Notes: generated by a model not told the origin, from the sequence alone. 64,000 nt of DNA from Mycetocola lacteus (GCF_003667575.1 NZ_RCUY01000001.1:310001-374000), one strand, 5' to 3'; shown: positions 33,801-42,374, counted from the first letter of the stretch. Translations and numbers: made by a program.

Positions 33801-35043
33801 CCTCGGAGAGCACGGGCACGCCGGTGTTGGATAGGCGCACGGTGACCGTGGAACCCTCGCCGGACTCATAGACCGAGGTCCGGTCCCCCGAGGCGGTAAT
33901 CCAGTCGGTGGAGCGGGCAATGGACGGCAGCAGCGCCGCCACAACGATGTCGCGGTGGGTGTGCTGAACCAGGGTGGTCGGCGCATTGGGGGCCACATCG
34001 CTCACCCGGTTGGTGACATCGGCCGTGGCGCGCACCGACTGAATGTTGGCGGCCGGTCCGATGATGCGCTCGCCGTCGCTGCGGCGGTTATCACGCAGGG
34101 TGTACTCGCCCACCACACTCACCGTACGCTGGGCCACATTGGTGCTACCCAGCGCGGGAAGCCCCGGCACGGTGACCTCATATCCCACCACATTGGCGGG
34201 GGCCGCAAGGGTCAGCTCTCCGGCGGCGACGGGCACCGTCTGGGTGGTTCCGTTCTCCAGTGTGAAGACCACCGAGATGCCCGCGGGGTTCGTGTTGAAG
34301 CGCAGTCCGGTCAGGTCAAACGCCTCGGCCACCGGGAGGGAGGCGGCGGGAATCGTGTCGGTTCCGGGCACCTGGAAGCTCAGCGAGCTGGGGCTATTGG
34401 CGGCTGCCACTGCGGTGGTCACCAGCTCGGCCTGGGCACGGCTGCCCTCGGCGATATCCACGGTGCTCCAGGTCTGCGAGCTGCTGAGAATGCCCGGGCG
34501 TTCGTAAATCCGCAACCGAATCTGGGCCGCGTCATCGATCGTTGTCACATCCGGTTCCACCCCGGAAACCAGGCGGGCGGTGGCCTCCTGCAGGGTCCCA
34601 TTGAGGGTTGAATCGGCATCCGCACTCACCTTGGTGGGCAGATAGATCAGCGAAGCCTGATCCAGGTTGTCCCAGGTGATGGTAAGGGTTTTGCCGGTGG
34701 CCGGACCACCTTCGGGGCTTACGCTAAACGTGGTGCCATTGGGCGGGGTAAAGCCGCTGGCGATGAACTCCACCTCACCGGGAAAGACCACGGTGACCGT
34801 GGTGGGACCACAGCCCGAGGGATCCGGACAGCCCACGCTCGCCGTGTAGGCGAACTCACGGTTGGATTCGACCTGGGTCACCGGCGCACCGGTGGCCGGG
34901 TTGATCGCCTCCAGGGTCAGGGTGGCCGGGGGTCCGGCGGCGAACGCGGGGCCGGTTCCCACCAGCCCGAGGCTCACGATGAGTGCGCCCACTACCACGC
35001 CCACAAGGGTATTTCTTATGCCGCTGAGTCGTTCGAATACCAC
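27820..35043 (-). CDS. Giant wall-anchored modular surface protein
   Basis: This is a 2407-residue secreted adhesin-like protein. A signal peptide ends near residue 36 (GTGPAFA). At least six divergent beta-rich modules recur around residues 242, 427, 661, 856, 1101 and 1344, with shared features such as FDLTGLR or FALTGLR, V-V-G-F/V-x-V/I-x-I/W and R-T-H-L. A fimbrial/DUF11-like region follows (about 1500-1950), then three DUF5979/SpaA-like repeats at about 2034, 2144 and 2237 (GLPVGAECVVTETESGG). It ends in LGSTG (2372), a membrane helix and FRRRGRTE, a sortase signal of the LAxTG/LPxTG type. The GTG start at 35043 follows GGGGG. Its ligand is unknown. Confidence 0.85.
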   Translation of the reverse strand: MVFERLSGIRNTLVGVVVGALIVSLGLVGTGPAFAAGPPATLTLEAINPATGAPVTQVESNREFAYTASVGCPDPSGCGPTTVTVVFPGEVEFIASGFTPPNGTTFSVSPEGGPATGKTLTITWDNLDQASLIYLPTKVSADADSTLNGTLQEATARLVSGVEPDVTTIDDAAQIRLRIYERPGILSSSQTWSTVDIAEGSRAQAELVTTAVAAANSPSSLSFQVPGTDTIPAASLPVAEAFDLTGLRFNTNPAGISVVFTLENGTTQTVPVAAGELTLAAPANVVGYEVTVPGLPALGSTNVAQRTVSVVGEYTLRDNRRSDGERIIGPAANIQSVRATADVTNRVSDVAPNAPTTLVQHTHRDIVVAALLPSIARSTDWITASGDRTSVYESGEGSTVTVRLSNTGVPVLSEATLRLTANQTSRTADFFDYQQLTAIPEVVFPAGSTRASIRYNYATAPVAGEAQEFVAGAVVPGPEGDERTLGEIIGITITFYATDGGGISGNCALDDDGCAARVILSSALRDTRLSNGQPISAPSGNPGTTLVEFDGTVVATAATGARITENLPTASITLVKPQFTAKLSKNLGSDADRIVYPLTGEARAGDVFDPEIDPQNYRDHALRLSASTSPSAGATEDQGPTGLTISDPQTTPTNANLKSNPFNTIKLSALSSQAAVCTDANGGTVASTTSYKVWVLGTGTSPTVTKVDYTDGMELDRVVGFEVTILPAEPAARFPVTIDCDLPAGTTVTFRNEQLSGPVKVDPNLIGSSDTPGLLTVGNTAEVRTGINTATATGGDAMFLLDLARASVFKDYASGAKKYGIQGQESPTAFLLAGVPESERSVRVRMTDGPHSGSSLDVFALTGLRDARVGPDQKMTITMNDIDGNPIGPVGEVEASTSHKGEELSAEDIEDSQSAGYLDFQRVDREIEWSGSWVGFDSARVFSVQVEVTRADPTVALQRFGAFSVVADMKLRTHLLTNPAAIVNGSLAGIIKRNRATLTSMNEPGGWTTGIVGTADFTVYAADQLFGDATARWQGTLAENYLVAQHQSPSHVVLTASNKTALGVDGVPPANQWSATGSIAVGVDSIAVGVGNGPGTATNDPFAITDFTGIELVTWPDREGAPSSGGQPANNKVAGVIHYLFADGTTLDVPAPVNAQPATLNPPSDRFADVVGVHITWSEEGKRVGLNRPTAVVQGELRFFTNLRDYVRTGYTYRFVAGVPDELASDQSIDGATQIPGETVTQQANLTANYAARMGNVTPLDLTVDSANLAIDVAASSVNAAVSVTGTGTLNRDLLPNRTWVLVTQNTGNIPVRSLRMATAAEFLDGAHWPSADPDGYTLEPGSALDAFDVQRVQVRYPVGAVTARVWVRGEDGKWSDAITAADNADLTLPSTGDGPKTWAEATGFRVQFDGDENTRQRILKRSIGALNIESKLRTHLRSDPTEVSPATDLPSGASQWIVGMTGGGASFMDTFTVPLAEVTNARGETPIYPGTPAPLVRKYAGRYDPVTNTGTTTANANPGSWVNFFVVLQNNANASSNLYDLTAIDVLPPELAYNAVFPSSEWRVTSAPEGVSRTPEMTLVPGDRDSMRWTWPADNVLRPGEKIVIQVPLQMSDGVASGSSGTNTARLVGSGILGALPASVCADESSANANCVSTANANFLQNDSVRAESYINAEIGGSETEARTVCDPSTNAEWPDGDWVRNPCIALTTAGATLTYRAKLINSGNSALSQFRFVDELPAIGDTGAVLETARNSQWTAALVPGSVRLLGGAEAEAIGARGDAVISAEGVRYSSTGNACRVAPDAFGGAHTLACDAGTWSGTASTTTHALGADIVFADDARMLGGEFVVVEFDVTVPVTSTTPRVAWNSVAATGRVNTASSWLPAAESPRSGARAQDSELTLTLDLRDDPVTRWHLGSTGYELDYACLAPGAESPVTGTASFAGISAVDQTLSTTLTGLPLGASCSIVDQRYQPTGTTAPGQYGSVSAGTTGYGFSTDPEDALVLGTTLADNVIATTNAFAEAVVTLAVEVDGDATFLPADAPFEVAMSCTFAGITENYGPFSLVPGDTQRVDGLPVGVTCTPAETNSRGAATVTATLNTEAVPLDADRAFDAETLEPGTHDVVFLNTFNAGGDLTVLKRVETPSVTTTVGDARFTVVCTLAGAPIALGDVGTFTLAIAAGETTASRAIAGLPVGAECVVTETESGGANIAAPERTVTILDGEPVTVEMLNTYSPASLELTKVLTGPGAGESRVPGSFEARATCTRELTVGGAAVTVTDHDALTVLRPGTAVRIDALPEGSVCTITEPDLRGAESVSIDPVTPGVADQQSAANTARVALVGPGADGHPIPTAVRVTNTYAATPVVAGPGGSALGSTGANHALGLGALALATLLAGLGAFFFRRRGRTE

Positions 35044-35285
35044 CGTGTGTTCCCCCGGACCGTCAGTGTGTCATGGCACCAATCGGCCGAGGCACACACG
35101 GGTATCCGCGGTGCCGTCCCCCCGACGGCGTGTACCGGGAATGTAACAGGTTTTTGATGGCACTGAAAACGTTAGTTATACAAACGTTGCGGGTTTATCC
35201 GAGTGGTTGCGCGAAACGTCCCTCGCTCTGGGGCAACAATTCCCGGCGAAAACAAAGCCGGGGCTGACCGGCCAAAACGACGTGT
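35044..35285. other. Upstream region of the surface protein gene
   Basis: This 242-base gap separates two minus-strand units. It is AT-richer than its surroundings and contains the repeat AACGTT at 35168 and 35183, flanking AGTTATACA. The promoter of the surface protein presumably lies here. I see no gene. Confidence 0.5.
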
Positions 35286-36221
35286 CTAGTCGGTGAGCAG
35301 GCGGGCACCCGAGGCCGGACCGGTGGCCCGCACAGTGCGGATACCGTTGGCGCTCAGCGAAACCTGGATCTCCAGGGCCGCATCGGAATCCTCGGCCAGG
35401 AAGGCCACGGTGGGACCCGACCCGGAGACGATCCCGGCCAGCGCACCGGAGCGCTCCCCCAGCTCGATCACGTCGGCCAGGCCCGGCTGCATCTGTAGCG
35501 CGGCGACCTGCATATCGTTGTGCAGGGCGTTGGCGAGCATGATCGTGTCCCCGGCGCGCAGCGCCTGCAAAACATCGTTATCCACGCTCGGCACCTCGCG
35601 GGCCGGGGAAATGTCCAGGGCGTGCTTTTCGCGGTGCTCGTCAAGCTTGGCGTAGACAGCGGGGGTGGAGAGTCCCTGATCGGCGAGGGCAAACACCCAG
35701 GTGAACTGGCCGGTGGCCAGCGCCGGGCTCAGGCGTTCCCCGCGTCCGGTTCCCAGCGCCGTGCCGCCCACCAGGGCGAAGGGCACATCGGCGCCGAGCT
35801 TGGCGGCCAGGCGCACGAGTTCCTCGCGACCGAGTCCGGTTCCCCAGAGCGCGTCACAGGCGACCAGGGTTGCCGCGGCATCGGCCGATCCGCCGCCCAT
35901 GCCGCCGGCCACGGGAACGTTCTTTTCGATCCGCAGGTGGACCCCACCGCGATAGCCGGTCTTGCGGGCCAGCAGGCGGGCCGCCTTGATCGCCAGGTTC
36001 GAACCATCCGTGGGCACCGAATCGGTGTTGATCTTGCCCTCGAAGGTCACCGCGAAATCACTCGCGTGTGAGGCATAGACGTCCTCATACAGGGACACGG
36101 CCTGATACGCGGTGGCTACCTCGTGGTATCCATCCTCACGGACCGCTCCCACGGACAGGAACAGGTTCACCTTCCCGGGGGCCCGGGCTGCTACCTCAGT
36201 GGACGTCTGGTTGGCGCTCAT
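35286..36221 (-). CDS. ispE: 4-diphosphocytidyl-2-C-methyl-D-erythritol kinase
   Basis: This enzyme phosphorylates CDP-ME in the MEP isoprenoid pathway (311 aa). GHMP-kinase motifs are [20 protein letters not shown] at the start, the ATP loop [17 protein letters not shown] at about residue 103, and [18 protein letters not shown] near the end. It is the last gene of the metG-tatD-rsmA-ispE operon, starting 29 bases after rsmA. The rsmA-ispE order is widely conserved in actinobacteria. Confidence 0.96.
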   Translation of the reverse strand: MSANQTSTEVAARAPGKVNLFLSVGAVREDGYHEVATAYQAVSLYEDVYASHASDFAVTFEGKINTDSVPTDGSNLAIKAARLLARKTGYRGGVHLRIEKNVPVAGGMGGGSADAAATLVACDALWGTGLGREELVRLAAKLGADVPFALVGGTALGTGRGERLSPALATGQFTWVFALADQGLSTPAVYAKLDEHREKHALDISPAREVPSVDNDVLQALRAGDTIMLANALHNDMQVAALQMQPGLADVIELGERSGALAGIVSGSGPTVAFLAEDSDAALEIQVSLSANGIRTVRATGPASGARLLTD

Positions 36222-36250
36222 GAGTTAAACCTAACGCAGGATATCTAACG

Positions 36251-37099
36251 TTATTTACCGACGGCGCTCAGATGTGCGCGTGCGACGCCCAAAAAGTCAT
36301 GAACGGTCAGCGCCTCACCGCGCGCGGTGGGCGCAATTCCCGCGGCTTCCAGGCGTTCGGTAGCCACATCGGCGCCACCCAAAACCTGTCCCAGGGACTG
36401 TCGCAACATTTTGCGACGCTGCCCAAAGGCCGCATCCACCAGTGCGAAGGTCAGGGCACGCTCCTCAAGCGTGCCGATCTGGTCCTCACGACGCTCAAAG
36501 CCCACCAGGACCGAATCCACATTGGGGACCGGCCAAAACACCTGGCGGCTCACGGTTCCGGCGATCCGCCAGTTACCGTACCACTCGGCCTTGACACTCG
36601 GGCTGCCATAGATCTTGGACCCCGGCTCGGCGGCCAGACGGTGACCCACCTCGGCCTGAACCATGACCACACCCGAGGTGAGCGAGTCGAAGTGCTCCAG
36701 CAGGTGCAGCAGCACGGGCACGGAGATGTTGTAGGGCAGGTTTGCCACCAGGCGGGTGGGCTCAAGCGGCAGCTCGGTGACCTTCAGCGCATCCTGATGC
36801 ACCACGGTGAGCTCGGCCTCGGGGGCGAGGGCGGCCACGGTCTTGGGCAGCTGCTCGGCCAGGCGCGAGTCGATCTCCACCGCTACCACGCGGGCCTCGG
36901 CCTCCAGCAGACCCAGGGTCAGCGAACCGAGTCCGGGGCCGATCTCGATCACCGCGTCACCGGCCTCAACGTTCGCGACCTTCACGATCTTGCGGACGGT
37001 GTTGGCATCCACCACAAAGTTCTGGCCGAGCTTCTTGGTGGGGGTCACATCAAGCATTTCCGCGAGGTCGCGGATTTCGGCGGGGCCGAGCAGGTTCAT
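36251..37099 (-). CDS. rsmA: 16S rRNA (adenine1518/1519-N6) dimethyltransferase
   Basis: Also known as KsgA, this enzyme dimethylates two adenosines in the 3' hairpin of 16S rRNA during small-subunit assembly (282 aa). Motifs are TPTKKLGQNFVVDANTVRKI, the SAM site IEIGPGLGSLTLGLLE and the catalytic NLPYN in LVANLPYNISVPVLLHLLEH. The start overlaps the tatD stop in ATGA, indicating coupling. Confidence 0.97.
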   Translation of the reverse strand: MNLLGPAEIRDLAEMLDVTPTKKLGQNFVVDANTVRKIVKVANVEAGDAVIEIGPGLGSLTLGLLEAEARVVAVEIDSRLAEQLPKTVAALAPEAELTVVHQDALKVTELPLEPTRLVANLPYNISVPVLLHLLEHFDSLTSGVVMVQAEVGHRLAAEPGSKIYGSPSVKAEWYGNWRIAGTVSRQVFWPVPNVDSVLVGFERREDQIGTLEERALTFALVDAAFGQRRKMLRQSLGQVLGGADVATERLEAAGIAPTARGEALTVHDFLGVARAHLSAVGK

Positions 37100-38025
37100 T
37101 GGGTACTTTTCGTTCGGTCGTTCGGGCCGGTCTGGGAGCGAATCGGATCGTGATCCCAGCGGCCGTATACGGCTTCGGTATTGGAGCTGAGCTGCGTGGC
37201 CAGCATCACCGGATCAAGATCCAGGTACTCGGCGATTGCACGCAGCGTATAGGGAATGAGGTAGGGGGCATTGGGCCGGCCCCGGAACGGGGTCGGGGTG
37301 AGATAGGGCGCGTCGGTTTCGATCATCAACAGCGAACGCGGCGCCATATCCAGGACCCGGCGCAGGTTGTGAGCGTTTTTGAACGTCACCGTGCCCGAGA
37401 GAGACATGTACCAGCCGTTTTTGATGCAGATCTCGGCCAGCTCCACGTCTCCCGAGAAACAGTGAAACACCGTGCGCTCGGGCGCGCCCACCCGCAGCAG
37501 CGTTTCCACGACCTCGTTATGAGCGTCGCGGTCGTGGATCTGCAGGGCCAGGTTGTGCTTCTTGGCGATCTCGATGTGCGCCTCAAACGCCCGGAACTGG
37601 GCGGCTCGGCCGTCCTCTCCGGTGCGGAAGAAGTCGAGTCCGGTCTCGCCCACCGCGCGTACCCGCGGCAGCGCGGCCAGCTCATCGATGCCCGCGAGAT
37701 GCTCATCCAACAGGCCCTGAGCCTCAAGCTCGGGGGTGTCGTTGGGGTGGATGGCCACGGCCGCGAGCACCCGTGGTTCGATCGCCGCGATCTGGGCACC
37801 CCAGCGCGAGGTGGCCAGATCGGTGCCCACCTGAACGACGCCCTTCACCCCCACGCTCGAGGCGCGATCAAGCTGCTCGCGATAGTCGAGGGCCTGATCG
37901 CCATCGGCGATTTCCAGGTGGGTGTGGTTGTCGTACACACCGGAGGTGAGCGGCTGCGGGAGCGGCGGGTAACTCAGATCTTTACGATCCGAGTCCCCAC
38001 GCGTGCGTACGTGCGTCGGGTTCAT
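37096..38025 (-). CDS. tatD: TatD-family metal-dependent hydrolase
   Basis: This is a probable metal-dependent DNase of the amidohydrolase fold (309 aa). Metal ligands are visible in DNHTHLEIADG (HxH), AVGETGLDFFRTG (Glu), LALQIHDRDAHNE (His), VFHCFSGD (His) and MIETDAPYLTPTP (Asp). I chose the ATG at 38025, after GAGGG, because the upstream in-frame extension lacks family sequence; about 40 residues still precede the domain. It sits between metG and rsmA, a common arrangement. Confidence 0.94.
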   Translation of the reverse strand: MNPTHVRTRGDSDRKDLSYPPLPQPLTSGVYDNHTHLEIADGDQALDYREQLDRASSVGVKGVVQVGTDLATSRWGAQIAAIEPRVLAAVAIHPNDTPELEAQGLLDEHLAGIDELAALPRVRAVGETGLDFFRTGEDGRAAQFRAFEAHIEIAKKHNLALQIHDRDAHNEVVETLLRVGAPERTVFHCFSGDVELAEICIKNGWYMSLSGTVTFKNAHNLRRVLDMAPRSLLMIETDAPYLTPTPFRGRPNAPYLIPYTLRAIAEYLDLDPVMLATQLSSNTEAVYGRWDHDPIRSQTGPNDRTKSTQ

Positions 38026-38066
38026 ACCCTCGACGCTACCCGCTTTCGCCGATTCCGGCATCCCCA

Positions 38067-39650
38067 CTATTCGGCGTTGGTGGTTTCGATCCGCGGGAAC
38101 AGCGCCTCGAGCGCACCCACGGTCGTCCCCGGAACCAGCTGACCCCAGACACCGGCCGAGCGGATCGGCTGAGCGGTGAGGGCTCCCAGGGAGTCCTCCA
38201 CTCCCAGTGCGGTCCACAGCTTGGTGGTGGCCTTGGGGATGGTCGGCGACAGCACCACGGCCAGGGCACGCAGGCCCTCGGCAACGGTGTACAGCACGGT
38301 GTTCAGACGCTCACGGTTGGCCTCATCCTTGGCCAGGGCCCAGGGCTCCTGCACGGTGATGTATCCGTTGAGCTCCTCGACCACGGTCCAGATGGCGGCG
38401 AGGGACTCGTGCAGAGCGATCTTCTCGATCGCCGCATCCGCGTTGGCCACGGCCTCGGCGACCACACGCTGAACGTTCAGGTCGGCCTCGGTGTACTCGG
38501 CCGGAGCCGGCACGACGCCGTCGTAGTAGCGGGTGATCATCGCCAGGGTGCGCGAGGCCAGGTTTCCGAATCCGTTGGCCAGCTCAGCCTGGTAGCGAGC
38601 CGAGAGGTCTTCCCAGCTGAAGGAGCCGTCCTGACCGAAGTGGATCGCGGACATGAAGTAGTAGCGGAACGCATCCGAACCAAACGTGTCGGTGATCTCG
38701 TGCGGCGCGATACCGGTGAGCTTCGACTTGGACATCTTCTCGCCACCCACCAGCAGCCAGCCGTGACCAAACACGCGGTGCGGCACGGGCAGTCCGGCGG
38801 CCATCAGCATGGCCGGCCAGATCACGGCGTGGAAGCGCAGAATGTCCTTACCCACCAGGTGCATGCCCGGCCAGCGGCTCTCGAAGGTGGCGTCGTCCTG
38901 GCCGTAGCCGACGGCGGTGATGTAGTTCAGCAGCGCGTCGAACCACACATAGACCACGTGCGAGTCATCCCAGGGCACCTTGACACCCCAGTCGAAGCTC
39001 GAGCGCGAGATCGAGAGGTCGTTGAGGCCCTGACGGACAAACTGGATGACCTCGTTGCGTGCCGACTCCGGCTGCACAAACTCGGGGTTCTGCTCGTAGA
39101 GGTCCAGCAGACGCTGGGAGAAGTCGCTCATCCGGAAGAAGTAGTTCTTCTCCTCCAGACGCTCCAGCGGCTTGGAGTGGATCGCGCAGACCTTCTGGCC
39201 GGCGAACTCACCGGTTCCGTCCACAACCTCGCTCTCGGGCTTGAACTCCTCACAGCCCACACAGTAGAGGCCGGAGTACTCGCCCGAGTAAATGAAACCG
39301 TCATCGTAGAGCTTCTGCAGGAAGACCTGAACGTTCTTCTCGTGGCGCTCATCGGTGGTGCGGATGAAATCGTCGTTGGAGATATCGATGGTCTCCAGCA
39401 GCGGGATCCAGGACTCACGCACCAGCTTGTCGGCCCACTCCTGCGGGGTGGTGCCGTTGGCGGTGGCGGTGCGCAGGATCTTCTCGCCGTGCTCGTCGGT
39501 TCCGGTCAGCGACCAGGTGTCATCACCTGACTGACGGTGCCAGCGCGCGAGCATGTCAGCGGCCACCTCGGTGTACGCATGCCCGATATGGGGAGCATCG
39601 TTAACGTAGAAAATGGGTGTGGTGACATAGAAAGAACGACCGGACGACAT
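38067..39650 (-). CDS. metG: Methionyl-tRNA synthetase
   Basis: This class I synthetase charges tRNA-Met (527 aa). The HIGH motif is in NDAPHIGHAYTEVAADMLAR, and KMSKS is in GGEKMSKSKLTGIAPHEI. One zinc knuckle is formed by CVGCEEF and a following Cys/His pair (CAIHSK). The C-terminal anticodon domain is present, but the extra tRNA-binding domain of longer forms is absent, as in related actinobacteria. It heads the operon with tatD, rsmA and ispE. Confidence 0.97.
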   Translation of the reverse strand: MSSGRSFYVTTPIFYVNDAPHIGHAYTEVAADMLARWHRQSGDDTWSLTGTDEHGEKILRTATANGTTPQEWADKLVRESWIPLLETIDISNDDFIRTTDERHEKNVQVFLQKLYDDGFIYSGEYSGLYCVGCEEFKPESEVVDGTGEFAGQKVCAIHSKPLERLEEKNYFFRMSDFSQRLLDLYEQNPEFVQPESARNEVIQFVRQGLNDLSISRSSFDWGVKVPWDDSHVVYVWFDALLNYITAVGYGQDDATFESRWPGMHLVGKDILRFHAVIWPAMLMAAGLPVPHRVFGHGWLLVGGEKMSKSKLTGIAPHEITDTFGSDAFRYYFMSAIHFGQDGSFSWEDLSARYQAELANGFGNLASRTLAMITRYYDGVVPAPAEYTEADLNVQRVVAEAVANADAAIEKIALHESLAAIWTVVEELNGYITVQEPWALAKDEANRERLNTVLYTVAEGLRALAVVLSPTIPKATTKLWTALGVEDSLGALTAQPIRSAGVWGQLVPGTTVGALEALFPRIETTNAE

Positions 39651-39718
39651 GCGCTCAATTGTATGGTGAAAATCACCCGCCCGCGGACATCGTTACGCCG
39701 GGCGGCGTGGGAAGCCGT

Positions 39719-40531
39719 TTAGCGGGCCAGCGCACCCTCGTAGAGGTCGCGCTTGCCCAGGCCGGTTTCGGCGGCCACCTGGGTCGCCGCGTCCTTGGTG
39801 CGCACGCCGGATTCGACCAGCGAACGGACCCGGGCGATGGCATCCTCGAGGCTGAACTCGCGGGCCGGGGCCCCGGCAACCACGATGCAGATCTCCCCGC
39901 GCACACCCTCGGCAGCCCACTCGGCCAGTTCGGCGGCCGATCCACGCTTGACCTCCTCATAGAGCTTGGTCAGCTCGCGGCACACCACCACGCGACGCTC
40001 GGCACCAAACACCTCGGCCATATCGGCCAGGCTCGCGGCCAGACGGTTGGGCGAGTCGAAGAAGACCATCGTGCGACGTTCGTCGGCCAGCTCGGTGAAG
40101 GCCGCGCGACGCTCCCCCGACTTACGCGGCAGGAACCCCTCGAAGCAGAAGCGGTCGGTGGGCAGGCCCGAGACGGCGAGCGCCGAGAGCACGGCGCTCG
40201 GGCCGGGCAGAATCGTGACCCGTACGTCGGCGGCCGCGGCGGCCTCGACCAGGTGGAATCCCGGGTCCGAGACCGTGGGCATGCCCGCATCGCTGAGGAC
40301 CAGGATGTCCTCATCTCGGGCGCGATTGACCAGGTCTGCCGCCCGCACCCGCTCGTTGTGATCGTGCAGGGCGAGCAGCTCGGGACGGTTCTCGATGCCG
40401 AGCCCACGCAGCAGCTTGACCGTGGTGCGGGTGTCCTCGGCGGCAACCACGCTGACCCGTTCCAGGGTTTCCACCAGACGGGTTGTCGCGTCGGAGAGGT
40501 TTCCAATGGGGGTGGCACCGAGGATGATCAT
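39719..40531 (-). CDS. rsmI: 16S rRNA (cytidine1402-2'-O)-methyltransferase
   Basis: This enzyme methylates the ribose of C1402 in the decoding centre (270 aa). Family motifs are MIILGATPIGNLSDATTRLV, VVAAEDTRTT, VLSDAGMPTVSDPG and FFDSPNRLAASLADMAEVFG. The ATG at 40531 begins directly at the first strand; the frame upstream lacks homology. It is divergent from the mannosyltransferase gene, an arrangement conserved in many actinobacteria. Confidence 0.96.
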   Translation of the reverse strand: MIILGATPIGNLSDATTRLVETLERVSVVAAEDTRTTVKLLRGLGIENRPELLALHDHNERVRAADLVNRARDEDILVLSDAGMPTVSDPGFHLVEAAAAADVRVTILPGPSAVLSALAVSGLPTDRFCFEGFLPRKSGERRAAFTELADERRTMVFFDSPNRLAASLADMAEVFGAERRVVVCRELTKLYEEVKRGSAAELAEWAAEGVRGEICIVVAGAPAREFSLEDAIARVRSLVESGVRTKDAATQVAAETGLGKRDLYEGALAR

Positions 40532-40610
40532 GGATCCAGTCTGACAGGTCAATCCGGCACCCCACACACAACAATCACCAAAACGGGTGAGAAATCGCAC
40601 CTTCACTGAC

Positions 40611-40616
40611 TACCAT
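40611..40616 (+). promoter_or_regulatory. Likely -10 element of a leaderless promoter
   Basis: TACCAT ends seven bases before the GTG at 40623 and there is no ribosome binding site in between, so transcription probably starts at the initiation codon. No convincing -35 element is seen. Confidence 0.5.
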
Positions 40617-40622
40617 TACAGA

Positions 40623-42371
40623 GTGTCCAGCAGTGAAAACGGTTCCGCCTCGGAGGGCACTCCCTCCGCCGCCGAGTCGCCCACCCCCACCACCGGCCCG
40701 GTCGTACAGACCGCCGCGCCGCACACCGGCCCGATCGTACAGACCGCCGCGCCGCACACCGGCCCGGTCGCGGTTGCCCCGCGCGAGAGCGAGCATCCGC
40801 CCGCCCACGCGGCGGTGCCCACCGGATCGCGCATCGATGACCTGTGGCTGAAGATCGTCCGGACCCCCGAACGTGCCCGCCTACTGAATTGGCTGATCCC
40901 GGTCCTGATTCTGCTGCTCGCCGCGGGTGTGCGCCTCTGGAACCTCGGGTATCCGCATGCGCTGGTGTTCGACGAAACCTTCTATGTGAAGGACGCCTAC
41001 TCGCTGTGGGGCAACGGCTACGAGTCCAAGTGGCCCGATGGCGTCAACGAGCGATTCAACGCCGGCGACGTCAATATCTACCTCAAGGACCCCTCCTATA
41101 TCGTCCACCCGCCGCTGGGCAAGTGGATCATCGGGGTCGGGATGGCCATCTTCGGTGCCGATAATGCGTTCGGCTGGCGCATCACCACCGCGCTGATGGG
41201 TGTCATCGGTGTGGGCCTGGTCATGCTGGTGGCCCGCAGCCTGACCAAGTCACGCACCCTCGCGGTCATCGCCGGATTCCTGTTTGCGATCGACGGACAC
41301 GCGATCGTGATGAGCCGGGTCGCGATCCTCGACAACTCGGTCATGGTCTTCGCGCTGCTCGGGTTCTGGTTCATTCTCAAGGATCGAGCCTGGCTGGAAC
41401 ACAAACTCGACAGCTGGATCGCCGCACACCCCGACGCCCCACTCAAAAAGGCGGCCGGGCCGGTCATCTGGAATCGGCCCTGGGTCCTGGCCGCGGGTCT
41501 GGCTTTTGGCGCGACCACCTCGGTCAAGTGGTCGGGACTCTACTTCCTGGCCGCCTTCGGGATCTACCTGGTTGTGGTGGACCTGCTGGCCCGCCGTCGC
41601 CGCGGCCTCGGCGAATTCGCCCTGGGTTCACTGCTCCAGGCCCCCGCCACCTTCCTGCTCTACGTCCCGGTCGCGGTGGTGGTGTACATCACCAGCTGGA
41701 CGGGATGGCTCACCACCTCGGGTGGTTACTACCGTCAGTGGGCCGCCGACCCCGCCAACGCCTGGCAGGGCACGTTCGCCTGGGTTCCCAAGGCGATCCA
41801 GTCCCTGGTCCACTATCACGAGCAGATGTACGCGTTCCATGTGGGCCTCTCGACCCCGCACGCCTATCAGGCCAACCCGCTCGGCTGGCTCGCGATGATC
41901 CGCCCGACCAGCATGTGGTACGTCACCCCGAAGGCCGGATCCTGCGGTGCCGACCTGTGCTCGGAGGCCATCACCTCGATCGCCAACCCGCTGATCTGGT
42001 GGGCCGCCGTGCTGGCAACCCTCTACCTCGTGTACCGGCTGACCCGTCACCAGGAGTGGCAGGTGGGCCTGATCCTGATGGGCATGGTAGCCGGCTACCT
42101 GCCCTGGCTCGCCTACACCGAACGCACGGTGTTCCAGTTCTACACGATCGCGTTTGAGCCCTACCTGATCCTCGGTCTGGTCTTTGTGATCGGGCTGATC
42201 ATCGGCAAGCGGGAGGATCCACGCCCCCGACGAACCTCGGGCCTGGCGACCGTGGGGATCTTCCTCTTCTTCGCGACCGCGCTGTCGATCTTCTGGTACC
42301 CGCTGTGGACCGCGATGAACGTCCCCTACTGGTTCTGGCAGATGCACGCCTGGCTCCCCAGCTGGATCTAG
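40623..42371 (+). CDS. Protein O-mannosyltransferase (PMT family)
   Basis: This polytopic enzyme (582 aa) transfers mannose from polyprenyl-phosphate-mannose to Ser/Thr of secreted proteins. The first loop holds the catalytic acidic pair in LVFDETFYVKDAYSLWGNGY. Other family blocks are VHPPLGKWIIGVGMAIFG, DGHAIVMSRVAILDNSVMVF and a conserved C-terminal WYPLWTAMNVPYWFWQMHAW. The cytoplasmic N-terminus has a repeat of GPVVQTAAPHT. The GTG at 40623 is chosen because a -10 element lies seven bases upstream. Substrates could include the Ser/Thr-rich surface proteins in this window. Confidence 0.93.
   Translation: MSSSENGSASEGTPSAAESPTPTTGPVVQTAAPHTGPIVQTAAPHTGPVAVAPRESEHPPAHAAVPTGSRIDDLWLKIVRTPERARLLNWLIPVLILLLAAGVRLWNLGYPHALVFDETFYVKDAYSLWGNGYESKWPDGVNERFNAGDVNIYLKDPSYIVHPPLGKWIIGVGMAIFGADNAFGWRITTALMGVIGVGLVMLVARSLTKSRTLAVIAGFLFAIDGHAIVMSRVAILDNSVMVFALLGFWFILKDRAWLEHKLDSWIAAHPDAPLKKAAGPVIWNRPWVLAAGLAFGATTSVKWSGLYFLAAFGIYLVVVDLLARRRRGLGEFALGSLLQAPATFLLYVPVAVVVYITSWTGWLTTSGGYYRQWAADPANAWQGTFAWVPKAIQSLVHYHEQMYAFHVGLSTPHAYQANPLGWLAMIRPTSMWYVTPKAGSCGADLCSEAITSIANPLIWWAAVLATLYLVYRLTRHQEWQVGLILMGMVAGYLPWLAYTERTVFQFYTIAFEPYLILGLVFVIGLIIGKREDPRPRRTSGLATVGIFLFFATALSIFWYPLWTAMNVPYWFWQMHAWLPSWI
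40691..40768 (+). repeat. 33-bp tandem repeat in the mannosyltransferase N-terminus
   Basis: Units starting ACCGGCCCGGTCGTACAGAC begin at 40691 and 40724, with a partial third at 40757. Each encodes eleven residues, TGPVVQTAAPH. The two full units differ by one base pair change (GTC/ATC). Confidence 0.9.
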
Positions 42372-42374
42372 GGC

